Positions 10,809-21,022 of a DNA stretch of 35,733 nucleotides are shown in pieces; positions within the stretch are counted from its first letter, which is position 1; each line of letters begins with the position of its first letter. The notes beneath the pieces were generated by a model that had not been told where the DNA came from, did no database searches, and saw only the letters and a list, made by a program, of their open reading frames with translations. Both the position numbers and the translations under genes were made by a program. The stretch is from Pinguiococcus pyrenoidosus (Eukaryota; Sar; Pinguiophyceae; Pinguiochrysidales; Pinguiochrysidaceae). The stretch covers positions 1 to 35,733 of the forward strand of contig JAAMXY010000230.1 in the NCBI GenBank assembly GCA_019677205.1, given 5' to 3'.

Positions 10809-13573
10809 CTACTCATCCTCAAGCAGTTGAATGTACTGCATGCTATCGGTATCCTGACGCGGCTCTACGGCTTCGCCGGCGCTGTTCTGTAGAGCCACCA
10901 TGACGTCTCTCATGATGTGCCCGTCGTTGTACGCAAAGGGATACTTCCTGGGGCAGCAGGCCATATCAAGACTGGGCAGCACCTTGGTCTGGTGCCGCAC
11001 ATTTCGGACAGTGGGGCGCTGGACCACGTCCGTGGTCGCCTCCCGCTCATAGCTGCCTTCGCAGTGGCGATGCAGGCCCCCCTCGCCCATCTGATAGTAC
11101 ATGCAGAGGTCCATCGCCCAGCCAAGGCGCTTCATCCACTCTAGTTTGGTCGGCGTGTTCGGCGAGTTGGCCGAAGCATGCTGTCTGAGGTAGTCGTCAA
11201 ACGCAGACATGGCTTCGATGGACGTCCTGTCGCTGAAGTCGAAGCGCACGGAGCCCGACTTCTTCGCAGCTGCGTCCCAGTCCGCCCGGAGCATCATCTC
11301 GCGGCGGCGCAGCCATTCCTGTATCCTCGACGCAGTGCTCAGCGTGAGCTCCCAGCGCTGCGGATGCAGCAGCACCTCGTCTTGCAGCTCCTTCGTACGC
11401 GCCGCCGAGATGAGCTTGCCGCCGCTTGGCGGTGGCGCCGTCTTGCCGGTGACGCGAACCACAGGAGATGCGCCTACGAGCTTCAGCTTCCCACCCATGT
11501 CTGCAAAGTCCTCCGGTCCTTCGGTTTTGGCGAGGCCAGGGATCCCCCGGAGCCGGAGCGCCCGGTGCTTCGGCTTCGACCGGCGGTCGACCTTGGTGAA
11601 ATCGCACATGGGAATGCCGGCGACTCGCTCGTCCATCGTCCAGTCCCGGGGCGGTGGGAGCACGTCAAACCTGGACCCGGCGATTTCCTTGGTGGAGCTC
11701 AAGAAGGCCATCGAGTGTGCCAGGCCGGGATCTCGCTGCCCGATCGCCGGGTGCGTCCGCGGGAAGAAGAGATCATCCGGATCCAATTCTTCCAAGAAGG
11801 GCATCAGCTCGCAGTCCTTGTGCTCCACTTGGCATCCGAGAGCGTCCCCGCTGTCTGGCTGGACGCCGCAGTGGTTCCTTCCCTTGCCCCGCACGCGCAT
11901 GAAAAGCAGATCCGTGTACAGGTAGACCCAGCCCCGGCCCGATTTCCCAGGATACTTCACCATGTGGAACCACAGAAACCTTTCCCCGTGGAGGAAGGCT
12001 GGTCTGCACAAGGAAAGCACACAGAAAGAAAGAGGTTTGTGATAAGGAGCCTTCGTTTCCCACCACTGAGATGGAAGAAAGCAGATACCCACCAAAGCGG
12101 AGGGATCTTCTTACGTTTCACTTACTTTCCAGTCAGGGTGCCTTGCGCCCACTCCTCGGCAATCTTCATGCGAGTTCCAAAGACCTGCATGGCGTGCGGC
12201 GTCCCAAAGGCGAAGCGATCGTTCATGGCACCTGCAATTCAAAGGTAGAAGGTGAAAGGAGGTCGCAGGAGCGAGCCAGCCAGGAAAATACGCCCACTGC
12301 TGCTGCGTACCGCCTGCGCCCCAATTGGCGGACACGAAGACTTCGTTCTTGTGGTAGTCTGCCGCTTCCAGGACGGCACTGAGCTCCGTGACGTCAAAGG
12401 GATCGACGAAGGCCGTGTCCGGACGCACATACATCACGATGTCGTAATCGCTCGGATGCTTGCCGTACCACAGCTTGGTGGCCTCCTGCAGGCTGTTGTA
12501 CTGGCACAGCAGATTGAGGGTGTTGTACCGGTGGCCAAAAGGACCAGAGCGATCCTCTGCGAGTAGGGCAATGCGCAACACAAGACGTTATTCAGGAGCG
12601 GGGAAAGGGGGAAAGCGGGGGCGTTCATCGTCGTCGTCGTCGTCACCGTCGTACGTCGCAAGGCATTGCATATGTATCACATTTCATTGCATTGTGATCA
12701 AGGAGAGCATACCTTTCGGCGCCCCCGGTGGTGAGAAGCGCGTGTCGACGTCCTTCTCCATCTTCTTCAGGAACTGCGCTTGGCTCGTGGTGTGAAACTC
12801 CTTGAGGCCTGGAAGCAGGTGCCACTCTCTGGCATCCGTCTCCCACACATCGTGACCGGAGTCCTCGTACGTGTGCAAGTAGGTGTCATACGCGATGCCG
12901 TGCATCTCCAGCGGAGTGAACAGCTGCCTCCACAGATTGCACGCCGTTGTGGAAAGCGATCTAGTGCCGGAGCGGGGAAAAGGAAGGGGTTTGGGCGTTG
13001 GTTGTAGCTGGTCGCTTCCGCAAGGGATACTGCCACGCCAGCGGTGCATCTCATGTTCAATGCCTTGGTGCGCCATGGGCTCCTCACCGTGTCAGACCGA
13101 AGAAGACGATGGCAACCTTCTTGGGCAAGCGGGTCATCTTCGACGCTCTCCAGGCCTCCAGCTTGCTCATGTCCAGGCCTCCCCCATCCTTCCTACAGCA
13201 GTCGGAGGCATTGGTCTCTGGCCATTCCCGACCACTTTCCCGAGACATCAGCTTGGCGGGCCCAAGGCCAAGGTTCTTACAGGGCAAAATGGTCCGGATG
13301 CGCCGCGGATCGCGCTTGAGAGAAGGAGGTGCAGGCGTCGTAGATGCCTCGTCGGTGCCACTCGGCATCGTCACTTTTGGGGTCCAAGCCAGCCGCCAAG
13401 AACTGGTTGATCTTGTCGAAATACGCCGCTCTGGCGCCTTCCTGGGCTGTGCAACAGCGGCGTCAGGCATGGTGGGGGCCGTCCCGGCGTCCGCGAGGCC
13501 TGCTCCTACCCAGCAGCTGCAGGGGCAGCAGCAGCAACAGCGCCGCCAGCGGCCAACAGGTGGCACGACGCAT
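10809..13573 (-). CDS. secretory-pathway glycosyltransferase-like protein, seven exons
   Basis: Exons joined on the minus strand: 13573-13510, 13446-13281, 13192-13088, 12960-12713, 12556-12311, 12231-12126, 12003-10809. The sum is 2130 nt, in frame, 709 aa; all introns are GT-AG (63-156 bp). Residues 1-22 (MRRATCWPLAALLLLLPLQL) form a signal peptide or anchor. From about residue 100 there is a glycosyltransferase-like domain: KVAIVFFGLTRSL (102-114), AYDTYLHTYE, FGHRYNTLNLLCQYNSL, YDIVMYVRPDTAFVDPFD (Asp241 in the presumed sugar-nucleotide region), SANWGAGG and NDRFAFGTPHAM (280 on). Similar KIAIxFFGLTRSL proteins occur in algae and giant algal viruses. The long last exon encodes about 395 residues of unknown fold with a Cys/Tyr-rich end (DLCMYYQMGEGG). 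Donor sugar and acceptor are unknown. Exon 1 and its 63-bp intron are the least certain part. Confidence 0.72.
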
Positions 13574-13884
13574 TGTCTGCCGGTGGCGCCCCAGGCCCAA
13601 CGCCAAACTGGCGTTGAGAGCGGAACCTCGGCGTTGTGACAGCCGGAACTTCCTCGGGAAAAAGGCTTCCGAGATTCAGGGGATCTTATTCCGCGCGACT
13701 TAAAGCTACGCAACACGAGAAATCACCGATACCCAATCAGGACTACGCGCCACTCCCCCTGAGATCAGCTGATCCAATGGAGGAGCGTTCCTGCGGACCG
13801 CCTATTTGCGCGTAGCAAAGGCTCCGTAGAACATTCTCGCAGCGGGCAGGTGAACGCCAGGCGCTCTTGGCTCTCCAGGCAGCC
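13574..13884. promoter_or_regulatory. divergent promoter with GATCAGCTGATC palindrome
   Basis: The 311 bp separate the start codons of the glycosyltransferase-like gene (-) and the PH-like gene (+). A perfect 12-bp palindrome GATCAGCTGATC at 13763-13774 runs into CCAATGG (13774-13780). It is about 190 bp from one start codon and 111 bp from the other, so it could serve both. Confidence 0.55.
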
Positions 13885-14514
13885 ATGGGCAACATCCAAG
13901 ACTGCGCAAGCTGCATGGCTGGCAGCGGGGAGCTGGTGCGCAATGTGGCGCAGACGATGACGGAGAGTGAGGAGGTTTTAGCGATGAAGAAAGGCGCCAG
14001 CTTCACCCGCTCCTCGGCAGCAGTGCTTGGCTTCTCCCTAAGTCGCGAGGCAGTGCGCGTGCAGCTGAGTGACGACAAGGCCGCGCTGCTATGGACTCGC
14101 GAAGGCAGCGAGGCCGCCCCTGCGCTGGTGGAACTCAAGCAAGTGCAGCGTGTTGCGGAGAGGAACGACAAGCTGGAGCTGACGCTGCATGCCAAGGACA
14201 GCAGCAAGGACCCTCTGCTGCAGATCGTGGCGCCCAGTAGATTGCAGTACCTCGTGTGGCTGGCGGGGCTCAAGGAGCTGCTCCAGCAAGGCGCCGCGGC
14301 CGAGAAGGCGAGCGAAGCCAAGGCGCCGGCGGAGGAAAAACAGCCAAGGGGGCTGGCCGACAAGGCCAAGCAGGCCATGTACTTTCAGAAGCGGGACATG
14401 GAGATCTCCGCGGCGAAGAGGCAGGCGGAGGCCAGGAAGAATAAGTACATGAAGGAGTCTGGAGGCCTCCGCTTCACCGCAGAGGCCATGATGGAGCGGG
14501 ACCAGAAGCGCTAG
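13885..14514 (+). CDS. PH-like domain protein with N-myristoylation start
   Basis: Single exon, 209 aa; 13885 is the first ATG. The N-terminus MGNIQDCASC has Gly2 plus nearby Cys7 and Cys10, a classic arrangement for N-myristoylation with palmitoylation, so membrane attachment is likely. Residues about 28-130 fit a PH-like fold: AMKKGASFTRSS, AVRVQLSDDKAALLWT, ALVELKQVQRV, KLELTLHAKD, then the closing helix RLQYLVWLAGLKELLQQ. Such domains in other proteins bind phosphoinositides or proteins; the ligand here is not evident. The last 75 residues are Ala/Lys/Glu-rich and charged, likely helical. It is divergent from the glycosyltransferase-like gene and converges on the next gene (136-bp gap). 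Confidence 0.72.
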   Translation: MGNIQDCASCMAGSGELVRNVAQTMTESEEVLAMKKGASFTRSSAAVLGFSLSREAVRVQLSDDKAALLWTREGSEAAPALVELKQVQRVAERNDKLELTLHAKDSSKDPLLQIVAPSRLQYLVWLAGLKELLQQGAAAEKASEAKAPAEEKQPRGLADKAKQAMYFQKRDMEISAAKRQAEARKNKYMKESGGLRFTAEAMMERDQKR

Positions 14515-14650
14515 GAGAGAACGCTCTGCCGCCTCCGGCTTTCCCCAGCTCACGCGAGCGAAAAGCGCAGCAGAATCTGCCGCATCGCCAGGGAAGGGAA
14601 CCGGTGGACGGCATCAATGAATGAACGGATCATTCCTTCTCGTATTCTGC

Positions 14651-17600
14651 TCATCTCGCCACTTCCCCCTTCTCACAAGGGAAAAGCGTTGACGTGCCGC
14701 CGTGGCGGCAGGCGAGGGCCATCTCCGGATGCTTCGCTGTCCAGAGCAAGAGCGCGAGGCGGGATGCATCGCGGCCGCTGCCCTCCCTCCTCGTCCCCTG
14801 AAAGATGTCCGTCCACCCTGCCACGAAGATCGTAGCGACCGTGGCAAGCTCTTGTACCCGTCGCTCGTTCGACTCCTGCGCTTNNNNNNNNNNNNNNNNN
14901 NNNNNNNNNNNNNNNNNNNNNNNNNNNNNNNNNNNNNNNNNNNNNNNNNNNNNNNNNNNNNNNNNNNNNNNNNNNNNNNNNNNNNNNNNNNNNNCACTGT
15001 ACAGAACGTTCATGCCATCCTTGGAGTCTGCGGTCAGAAGCGCGCGCAGAATCGGGGGCAGCGTCAGGGAACTCTTCGAGGTCGACGCCGCCTCGATCGG
15101 CCAGCTGTCCACCAGCATGATCGCATCCACGAAAGGATATCGCCTAGCGCACGAGAATCAAAAGGAAAGGGAAGCGTCGTGAGCATCACAACCGTCACAG
15201 CATTGAGCATGGAAAGACATGACCACGCCCGAAGCGGTGTCGTGGAAGCTCACCGATTCAGACCCGCAAGGGCAGACTTGACGAGCGGAGAGGGCTGGAG
15301 CTGTCCGAGGAACTTCTTCATGATGTCGGCGTACACCTCCACGCTCGACGGCGTGGGCATCCCAGATGCGTCAACGGTCCATGCATCTGGGAGGATGTAC
15401 GCGGGCATCTCATTGGCAAATCGATTCAGCGCAGCTTCCGGGCCCAGGGAGCTGTCGCAGGGAATGGAGTTTCCCGCCTTGTCGTTGATTTTCATATCCA
15501 CGTTGGGCAGATCGGCAAAGAGGTCTCCAAAGGTGGTGGACACGCCTTCCTTGTTCCCCCAGTAGAGATGCACCCGCGAGATGCCTACATTCTCCACGAA
15601 CCAAAGAGCGCCCGCCATCTGATACAAACGGCTGAAGAGCGACCCGCACACCCGCACATTGAAGACTTTGCACTTGGGCGACAAGCAGTACGGGTCGCGG
15701 AAATCGTAGCCGTCGCCACGCCGCTCCTTCAGCTTCGGTCCGCTCGATTCTTTGCTTCCGCTGCCGCCACCTTGGCCACCGAGAGCGACCACATCTTGAG
15801 AAGAGGCCACCGCTTGCACGGCGTCGGAAATCGCCTCCCGATCATTCTCGCGCGCCATATTCTCTGACTTCGTTTGCTCTGACTTGGTGCTGCTTTCTTC
15901 TGTCGTCGACGTCGTCGTCGTCGTCGTCGTCGTCTTCTTCTTCTTCTTCTTCTTCTTCTTGCTCTTCTTCTTTGTCGTCGCCTTCTCCGCAGTCGACGTG
16001 GCCTTCGTTGGCGAGGGATCTGCTTCTGACGCTGGCACTGGCGCTGCTTCTGGAAGATCATACTTGTGCTTTTGCTCCGAGACGAAATCTTCAAGGGAGG
16101 GTACCTCATCCAAGGCGGTTGCCGACTCTGCTTGTGCGGTCTGGCTGGGCTTTTTCTTCGTCTTTTTCTTCGTTTTCCTCTTCTTCTTCTTCGTCTTCGG
16201 CTCAGGCTTCATTTCCGGCGTGGGTGCATCCGGTGTTGGCCAAAGCCCACCTTGGTCAGCTGCAGCATCACCCAGAGGCGGCGGTGGAGGTGGCAGGAGA
16301 TCTTCCAAGCGGTGCTCCGCAGCAAACGGCGGCTCGTTCAACTCCGGAAGGGGCGCCTTCGGTGGTGGGGGAGGTGGGAGACGCGTCTCGGCGGCCTTGG
16401 ACTGCGCCCTTGGCATGGTGCCGGGCTTCTCTTCTTCACTCCCGTCGTCAAGCTCTCTTTCATCCACAGAATCACGATCACGGTACTCTGTGGAACCTTG
16501 CGCTGCCTCGGGGCCGCCGACGAGGCTGTCGCCCGCGGCATTGACTCCAGTGGCCAGAGAGGCGGACGGCTGTTCGCGCCGAGCAACGGATTTAGGTTGT
16601 GTACCAACCGCGACGGGGGTGCCTTCCTGTGCCTTCGGATAATCGGATCCCCCTTCCGACGCTCTTCGGGTGTCAACGCCTCGGATATCTGAAGGCGTCC
16701 CAGCGACAGCATTTCGATTGCCCTTCACGTCCTCGAAGAAGCTCTTCGGTGCAGGCTTCTTCTCTTTCCGCAGTTTCATTTTCTCAATCTTCTCTAGGTC
16801 ACGGAGTAGGGCCTCTTGCTCAAGCGGAGACATTACTTCCTTCACCTCGTTGGCCAGCTCCTCAGTCGGTACGAGGTCGTTCAGCCGCTGCTCCAGCGTG
16901 AACAGCATGTTCCCTTCTCGTTTGCGGCCCCAAACAGCTTCGCTGACTTGCACCCACACGTCCTCGACGAATCGTGGTCGCCATCCTTTCATCTCCAACG
17001 CACTGCCATCGGGATGCTCGATTCTGAAGATCAACAAGAGATTCAGCATGCACTGGAAGCTGATCAAGACGACGAGGAGAAGCGCAAAGCAGTTTCGGCG
17101 GCAGCAGTTCAGCTGGTGATGATGTCCCCTGGTTGGCTGAGTTGTCACGCCGGAGCGATGCGCTGCTGCATTTCGCGGCACGCTGCTTGGCCGCGACTCG
17201 TCTCCCCGCTTGGGACGCGAACGTGGTACGCCATAGTCTTGTGCTTTGCTGCTCTTCTGCGACTTCCTGGGCGCTTCAGCATCCGGTCGGGCTTGGTACG
17301 CTCTGTATCCCCTTGTGCTGTCCTGCGGTACTTTGGGAGGTAGATTTTGCTCCGTTTGACCCTCTCTCTGTCCCATCATTCGGAGCGCAGCTCGTCTCCT
17401 CCGCGACGTCGCCGGAGGCGCGCCTTGGCCATGGCGATGAGTGCCTTCTGCTGCTGCGGCAGCAGACGACGAGCTCTTACCTGGATTGTCTATGCGCAGC
17501 GTTGCTTCGGACTGATGCTCGATTGGTGCTGGTCCTGCGTCAATCCGAATCGGTACCGCTTCGACAGTGGGCGCAACTGGCGACTCTGGGACGGGCGACA

Positions 17601-18654
17601 ATGGCAGTCGGGCCGAGCGCTCTTCCGTGCCAGCTGCCAAGGGACGGTCATGACCTCGGAAGCTCTCTTGGGCTCCTCGGCTTGCTTTCGCTTCTTGGGC
17701 TCCTTGGGCTCCTAGGGCTCCTTGGGCTTCTTGGGCTTCTTGGGCTCCTGTGGCTCCTGTGGCTCCTTGAACGCCTAGGGCTCCTTTCGCTTCTTCGGCA
17801 TCTGGTAAGCGTTGCCGATACTTGGAAGCTTCGGCGTGACCTTCCGCAAAGGCCGTATCATTTTCCAAAGTGCTGTCCAGCTGCGCAACGTGCTTGTCAT
17901 GGCGCATCGTCACTGGGACGGATTGACGCGTGGATCCAGCCGCGCTGGCAGATTGTGCGTCTGTGCAGGCTGCTGATGGCTCGGCGTTGCTCTGCGCTCC
18001 GGCAGCTTGCTCGACCGGCGAGAGTCGTACCGCTGCGGGACGTGCAGGAGCACCAGTCACGCCAGGGTCCTGCTCTGGGCGAGCCCGCAGGGGCAGCTGA
18101 TGGCCGACGGGTTGCACGGCCGGTGCAGTCTCACTCCTTCCTGCTGCGACGGTCGCAACCTGGAGCGATGGTGGATCAGGCGGGTCTTGCTCGGTTTCCC
18201 GCTCTTCGACGGGCTGAGGCAGCTCCTTGATCCTTGAGCCAAGGCTCTCGCGAGCTGGCACCGTCAGATCCAGCGAGGGCGGCTCATCTTCCGCTGCTAA
18301 CAAGTCCTCGCGCCCCACGCCAGCTGCAACCTCGAGGAAGGCCACTTGTCGCTGCGCCGTCCTGTCGTCCTCGGCGCCAACGCTGGCTGTCGAGCCAAAC
18401 GTGGCGACGCGAGGGATCTCGTGCGCCTCATACGCCTCCAGGTCGTCCGTCTCCGGATGCTCTTCAGCTGAGAAGCCTTCGTCTGCGTAGTCACCGTCTT
18501 CTTCGTCTTCGTCGTAGTAGTGCTCTTCTTCTTGGCTGCGATCCCAGTGTGTTTCCTCGTGGTACTCTGCGTCCGCGGCTCCTTGCCACTCTTCCATCTC
18601 ATCATCGTCCATGTGGTTCTCCTGCGGATCGGGAGTGACCAAAGAAAACCACAT
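14651..18654 (-). CDS. very long type II membrane protein with glycosyltransferase-like lumenal domain
   Basis: Two exons modelled: 18654-15254 and 15143-14651 (intron GTGAGC...CTAG, 110 bp); the second exon contains the N gap, so its length (about 1297 aa in total as assembled) is provisional. Order from the N-terminus: strongly acidic Asp/Glu/Tyr region (1-80); disordered Pro/Ala/Gln region; collagen-like Gly-Ala-Gln repeat (about 288-320); one membrane helix (CFALLLVVLISFQCMLNLLLIF, about 520-543) flanked by Arg; Pro- and Lys-rich stem with poly-Lys and poly-Thr tracts (about 895-920); lumenal domain from about 985 (FNVRVCGSLFSRLYQMAGAL, then VHLYWGNKEG, FGDLFADLP), which resembles the N-terminal part of fucosyltransferase/NodZ-like GT-B enzymes. 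That assignment is inference. The true start is unsure: a T-rich tract with a good 3' splice site (exon start 19052) suggests a further Cys-rich 5' exon, and the cytosolic half could be a separate gene. Confidence 0.6.
14884..14994. other. assembly gap (111 N)
   Basis: Run of N inside the last exon of the long type II membrane protein gene. The frame is the same on both sides when 111 bases are assumed, but the real length is unknown. Confidence 1.
15902..15970. repeat. (GTC)n(TTC)n coding microsatellite
   Basis: Trinucleotide tracts, about eight GTC then nine TTC on the + strand. On the coding (minus) strand they give the poly-Lys and poly-Thr tracts in the stem of the type II membrane protein. 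Such tracts usually vary in length between alleles. Confidence 0.95.
17692..17785. repeat. 9-bp coding repeat giving a collagen-like Gly-Ala-Gln tract
   Basis: Imperfect copies of the 9-mer GGGCTCCTT (variants GGGCTTCTT, TGGCTCCTG). The minus strand encodes GAQEAQEAQGALGAQGAQEAK-type sequence in the cytosolic part of the type II membrane protein. Confidence 0.9.
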
Positions 18655-19264
18655 GACGCCCTCTTGCCGGAAGCTTTGACGCTTTGCGGATTCGCTTCTT
18701 TGTTTCGATCTTCCGCCGAGCGCGTCGTTTGGCGCCGATGAAGCACCGCTGAAGGCCTCCCGTGCTAGCTCCAAGCTGGTGTGGGACGAAGAGGGCTTCG
18801 GGGGCGAGGCGTCGTTGGACTCACGCGAGCATTGGTGCGCGGATTGTCTTCCTCGGCGACAGAAACGGAAATGCTGAGCGAGATCAAGGAGTGCTGGCCG
18901 AAGACGCTTGGCGGCGTTGCTGCTGCAGTCCTCGTTCCCACGCGACAGCTTCTGAGAAGTCACGCCCGAGCAGCAAGCGTTGGCCCCGAAACGCTCGCCA
19001 CGGACACAACGAACGCCACACTTCTCACAGAGATCACAGAGCTTGTCAGCTTCTGAAGATATGAAAAATATATAGATGAAATAGATAAAAAAGATAAACG
19101 TATTCAAAACGTATCGGGACGGACGGACAAGGAGACTTTCGGAAGGATCGTTATCAGACCACACCACATTTTCCGTTCGTGAACGCCGCCTTCCCAGAAG
19201 ACCACCTGCGCCGCTTAAGTGATCAGAGCATGCTTGCAAGCTCTTTGACGTGACGCACGAAGCG
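18655..19264. promoter_or_regulatory. divergent region with possible 5' exon, T-rich splice tract and TGACGTGACG
   Basis: Space between the long type II protein (-) and the helical protein (+). On the minus strand a frame stays open through 18655-19052 (Cys-rich, CDLCEKCGVRC) just after a pyrimidine-rich tract ending in TCTTCAG, so part may be a 5' exon of the - gene. The stretch 19058-19110 is AT-rich. TGACGTGACG at 19246-19255 ends 9 bp before the + start codon. Confidence 0.4.
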
Positions 19265-20131
19265 ATGGAAGAGGTGTTCAAGAAGTACCAAGACGAGAGA
19301 GACGTGCGAAGTATCCTCTACAAGCTTTCCGTGCTGCAAAGCGCTTTGGAGGAGCAGAATGCGGAGGAAGTTCTGCAGCAGCTTCTCATCCTCGAGCAGT
19401 TCTCCAGGAGCAACTCTTTCGTGTTTCACCACACGCGCGCCAAAGTGGCCCAATGTGGGTTTCCCATGCTCGTCGATGCCGTTGTTCTGGGCGTCTTGAC
19501 CGAAAGTGAGACGATCGTGTCGTGCGCACTCAACTTGGCAGAGCGCATCCTGATAGCATACACCGGTAGAGAAGCGCACGTCAGTCGCCTGGGAGACATG
19601 CTGGACTTGATGGCCACTTTGTACTGCTCCAAACGCTTTGAGAAGAGCTGCACCCACGGGTACCTGCTGTACCTTTACTCGGAATACGCGTGCACGTGCG
19701 GCGTCTGTGATCAGTCTCTTCTTCTCAAAGTGCTCACCGAGATCGACAACGCAGGCGTCTTTGACGTGGACGTGGTCCTTTGCTGCTGCAAGCTGATCAC
19801 GGACGCGGTGCACAGCAAGGTGTCGTGCAGCACTTTCACAACGGTGGCGACTTGTACCCTTTTGCGAGTCGTTCGCGCGACGCCCCAGTGGCCACTGAGC
19901 GACGAGGCGCTCTGCGCCGCCTTCCACGGCCTGTTGCTTTGCCTCAGAGATATGGAAATCGACCAAGTTCACGAGATCGTCATCAACGAGTTTAGTCTCC
20001 GCGACCTACCTCTTGTGTGTTTCGCGGACGCATCGGCTCTCCAGGCGCCTGTTCAAACCCTGGATGTACAACTGAGAACCCGTCTAAGCGAGAGCCTTCA
20101 GAAAGCGACAACGCCCGCGTACGAAGCGTAG
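19265..20131 (+). CDS. helical protein of unknown function
   Basis: Single exon, 288 aa; 19265 is the first in-frame ATG (a frame extending upstream has only GTG). The sequence is leucine- and cysteine-rich with regularly spaced amphipathic helices (VRSILYKLSVLQSALEEQ, EEVLQQLLILEQFS, SCALNLAERILIA, DVDVVLCCCKLITDAV), no signal peptide and no membrane segment, consistent with an ARM/HEAT-like or other alpha-solenoid fold. I do not recognise a family or catalytic motif. It converges on the Spc25 gene with a 195-bp gap. Confidence 0.75.
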   Translation: MEEVFKKYQDERDVRSILYKLSVLQSALEEQNAEEVLQQLLILEQFSRSNSFVFHHTRAKVAQCGFPMLVDAVVLGVLTESETIVSCALNLAERILIAYTGREAHVSRLGDMLDLMATLYCSKRFEKSCTHGYLLYLYSEYACTCGVCDQSLLLKVLTEIDNAGVFDVDVVLCCCKLITDAVHSKVSCSTFTTVATCTLLRVVRATPQWPLSDEALCAAFHGLLLCLRDMEIDQVHEIVINEFSLRDLPLVCFADASALQAPVQTLDVQLRTRLSESLQKATTPAYEA

Positions 20132-20221
20132 CAGCGCAAGCAGAACAAGCAAAGTAGAGTAGATTAAAAAAAAAGAGTGAAGCTCCGTAAAACAACGCAA
20201 CGCTTCGCTTCGCTTCGCACC

Positions 20222-20237
20222 ACGCAAAGCTTTGCGT
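20222..20237. repeat. perfect 16-bp palindrome between convergent genes
   Basis: ACGCAAAGCTTTGCGT is a perfect inverted repeat in the 195-bp space between two convergent stop codons, preceded by direct repeats of CGCTT. It could fold in the 3' UTR of either transcript or bind a dimeric protein; no function is shown. Confidence 0.6.
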
Positions 20238-20326
20238 TCTTCCGTAGTCGCTCACAGATGCCACATTCGCTCCGTCTTCTGGCCACGCCTTCTACACAAG
20301 CGCACTCCTTCGCCGCGCCGCATCGC

Positions 20327-21022
20327 TCAGACAAGCGTGCGAAAGTATCGCCGCATGCCACACACGAAGGCCCCGAAGTTGTTGTCCTGGTTCAGCTTGG
20401 TCAGCATGGGCTCCACCACATGCGTTGGTATTGCGGGGACGCAGCCGCTGATATGGTAGGCGTTCAGATCGTCGATGTGGACGCAGAACGAGAAGGGCCT
20501 CTGGGGTTCCTGTCGATCCAGCTGCGTGAACGTCAAGCGAAGTCGGTCGTCGTGCGCCCTCTCAAAGTGCAGTCCCAGCCTCTTGTACAGCAGCACGCCT
20601 CGCGTGAGGTCGTTGTGCTCCGTCTCCAAGAGCTGGGCGCGAGAGGCTATCTCCTCTCGCAACGCTTCCAGCTTGGACTTCTTGCTTTCCTCGAGGACCG
20701 CAAGCTGCGCCATCCTCTCTGGAAGCGGCGCGGTAGTCTTCCTGAGCTGCTCGATGTCTTGCGAAAGTGCCTCGAGCTCCTCCGCCTGCTGTTGCCGAAG
20801 TTGCGCCGCCTGCTTCTTCTTCTCTTCCAGGTCCTTCTTCCTGCCTTCTAGAGCCTGCTTCTCCGCAACGAAGTTCGCCATCTCTGCGTCGTGCGCGGAA
20901 GAAAGCGCGGCCATGTCCGCCTTGCGCCGGTTCACCCACGCCTCCAGCTCCGCGTCGATGCTCAGGATCTCCGCCCGGAGCGGCGCCGTAATGTCCTCCG
21001 AAACAGTCGCCATCGTCGTCAT
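20327..21022 (-). CDS. SPC25: kinetochore protein Spc25 (NDC80 complex)
   Basis: Single exon, 231 aa, from the first in-frame ATG (21022). Residues about 20-150 are a continuous coiled coil (EKQALEGRKKDLEEKKKQ and on), followed by a compact C-terminal domain: LYKRLGLHFERAHDDRLRLT, FTQLDRQEPQRPFSFCVHID, a YHISGCVPAIP segment and LTKLNQDNNFGAFVCGMRRYF. This coiled-coil plus globular layout and the (L)N..NNF..F...MR.YF ending match the Spc25 family; length is also typical. Spc25 pairs with Spc24 to anchor the NDC80 complex at the inner kinetochore during chromosome segregation. It shares a divergent promoter with the plastid-targeted gene at 21428. Confidence 0.85.
   Translation of the reverse strand: MTTMATVSEDITAPLRAEILSIDAELEAWVNRRKADMAALSSAHDAEMANFVAEKQALEGRKKDLEEKKKQAAQLRQQQAEELEALSQDIEQLRKTTAPLPERMAQLAVLEESKKSKLEALREEIASRAQLLETEHNDLTRGVLLYKRLGLHFERAHDDRLRLTFTQLDRQEPQRPFSFCVHIDDLNAYHISGCVPAIPTHVVEPMLTKLNQDNNFGAFVCGMRRYFRTLV

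Noticed and set aside
15884-16642. Plus-strand frame with poly-Val/poly-Phe that looks like membrane helices
   Set aside because: It is the antisense of the poly-Thr/poly-Lys tract in the stem of the type II membrane protein.
17133-18230. Plus-strand open frame with LLGLLGLL repeats
   Set aside because: Antisense reading of the 9-bp collagen-like coding repeat; not an independent leucine-rich protein.
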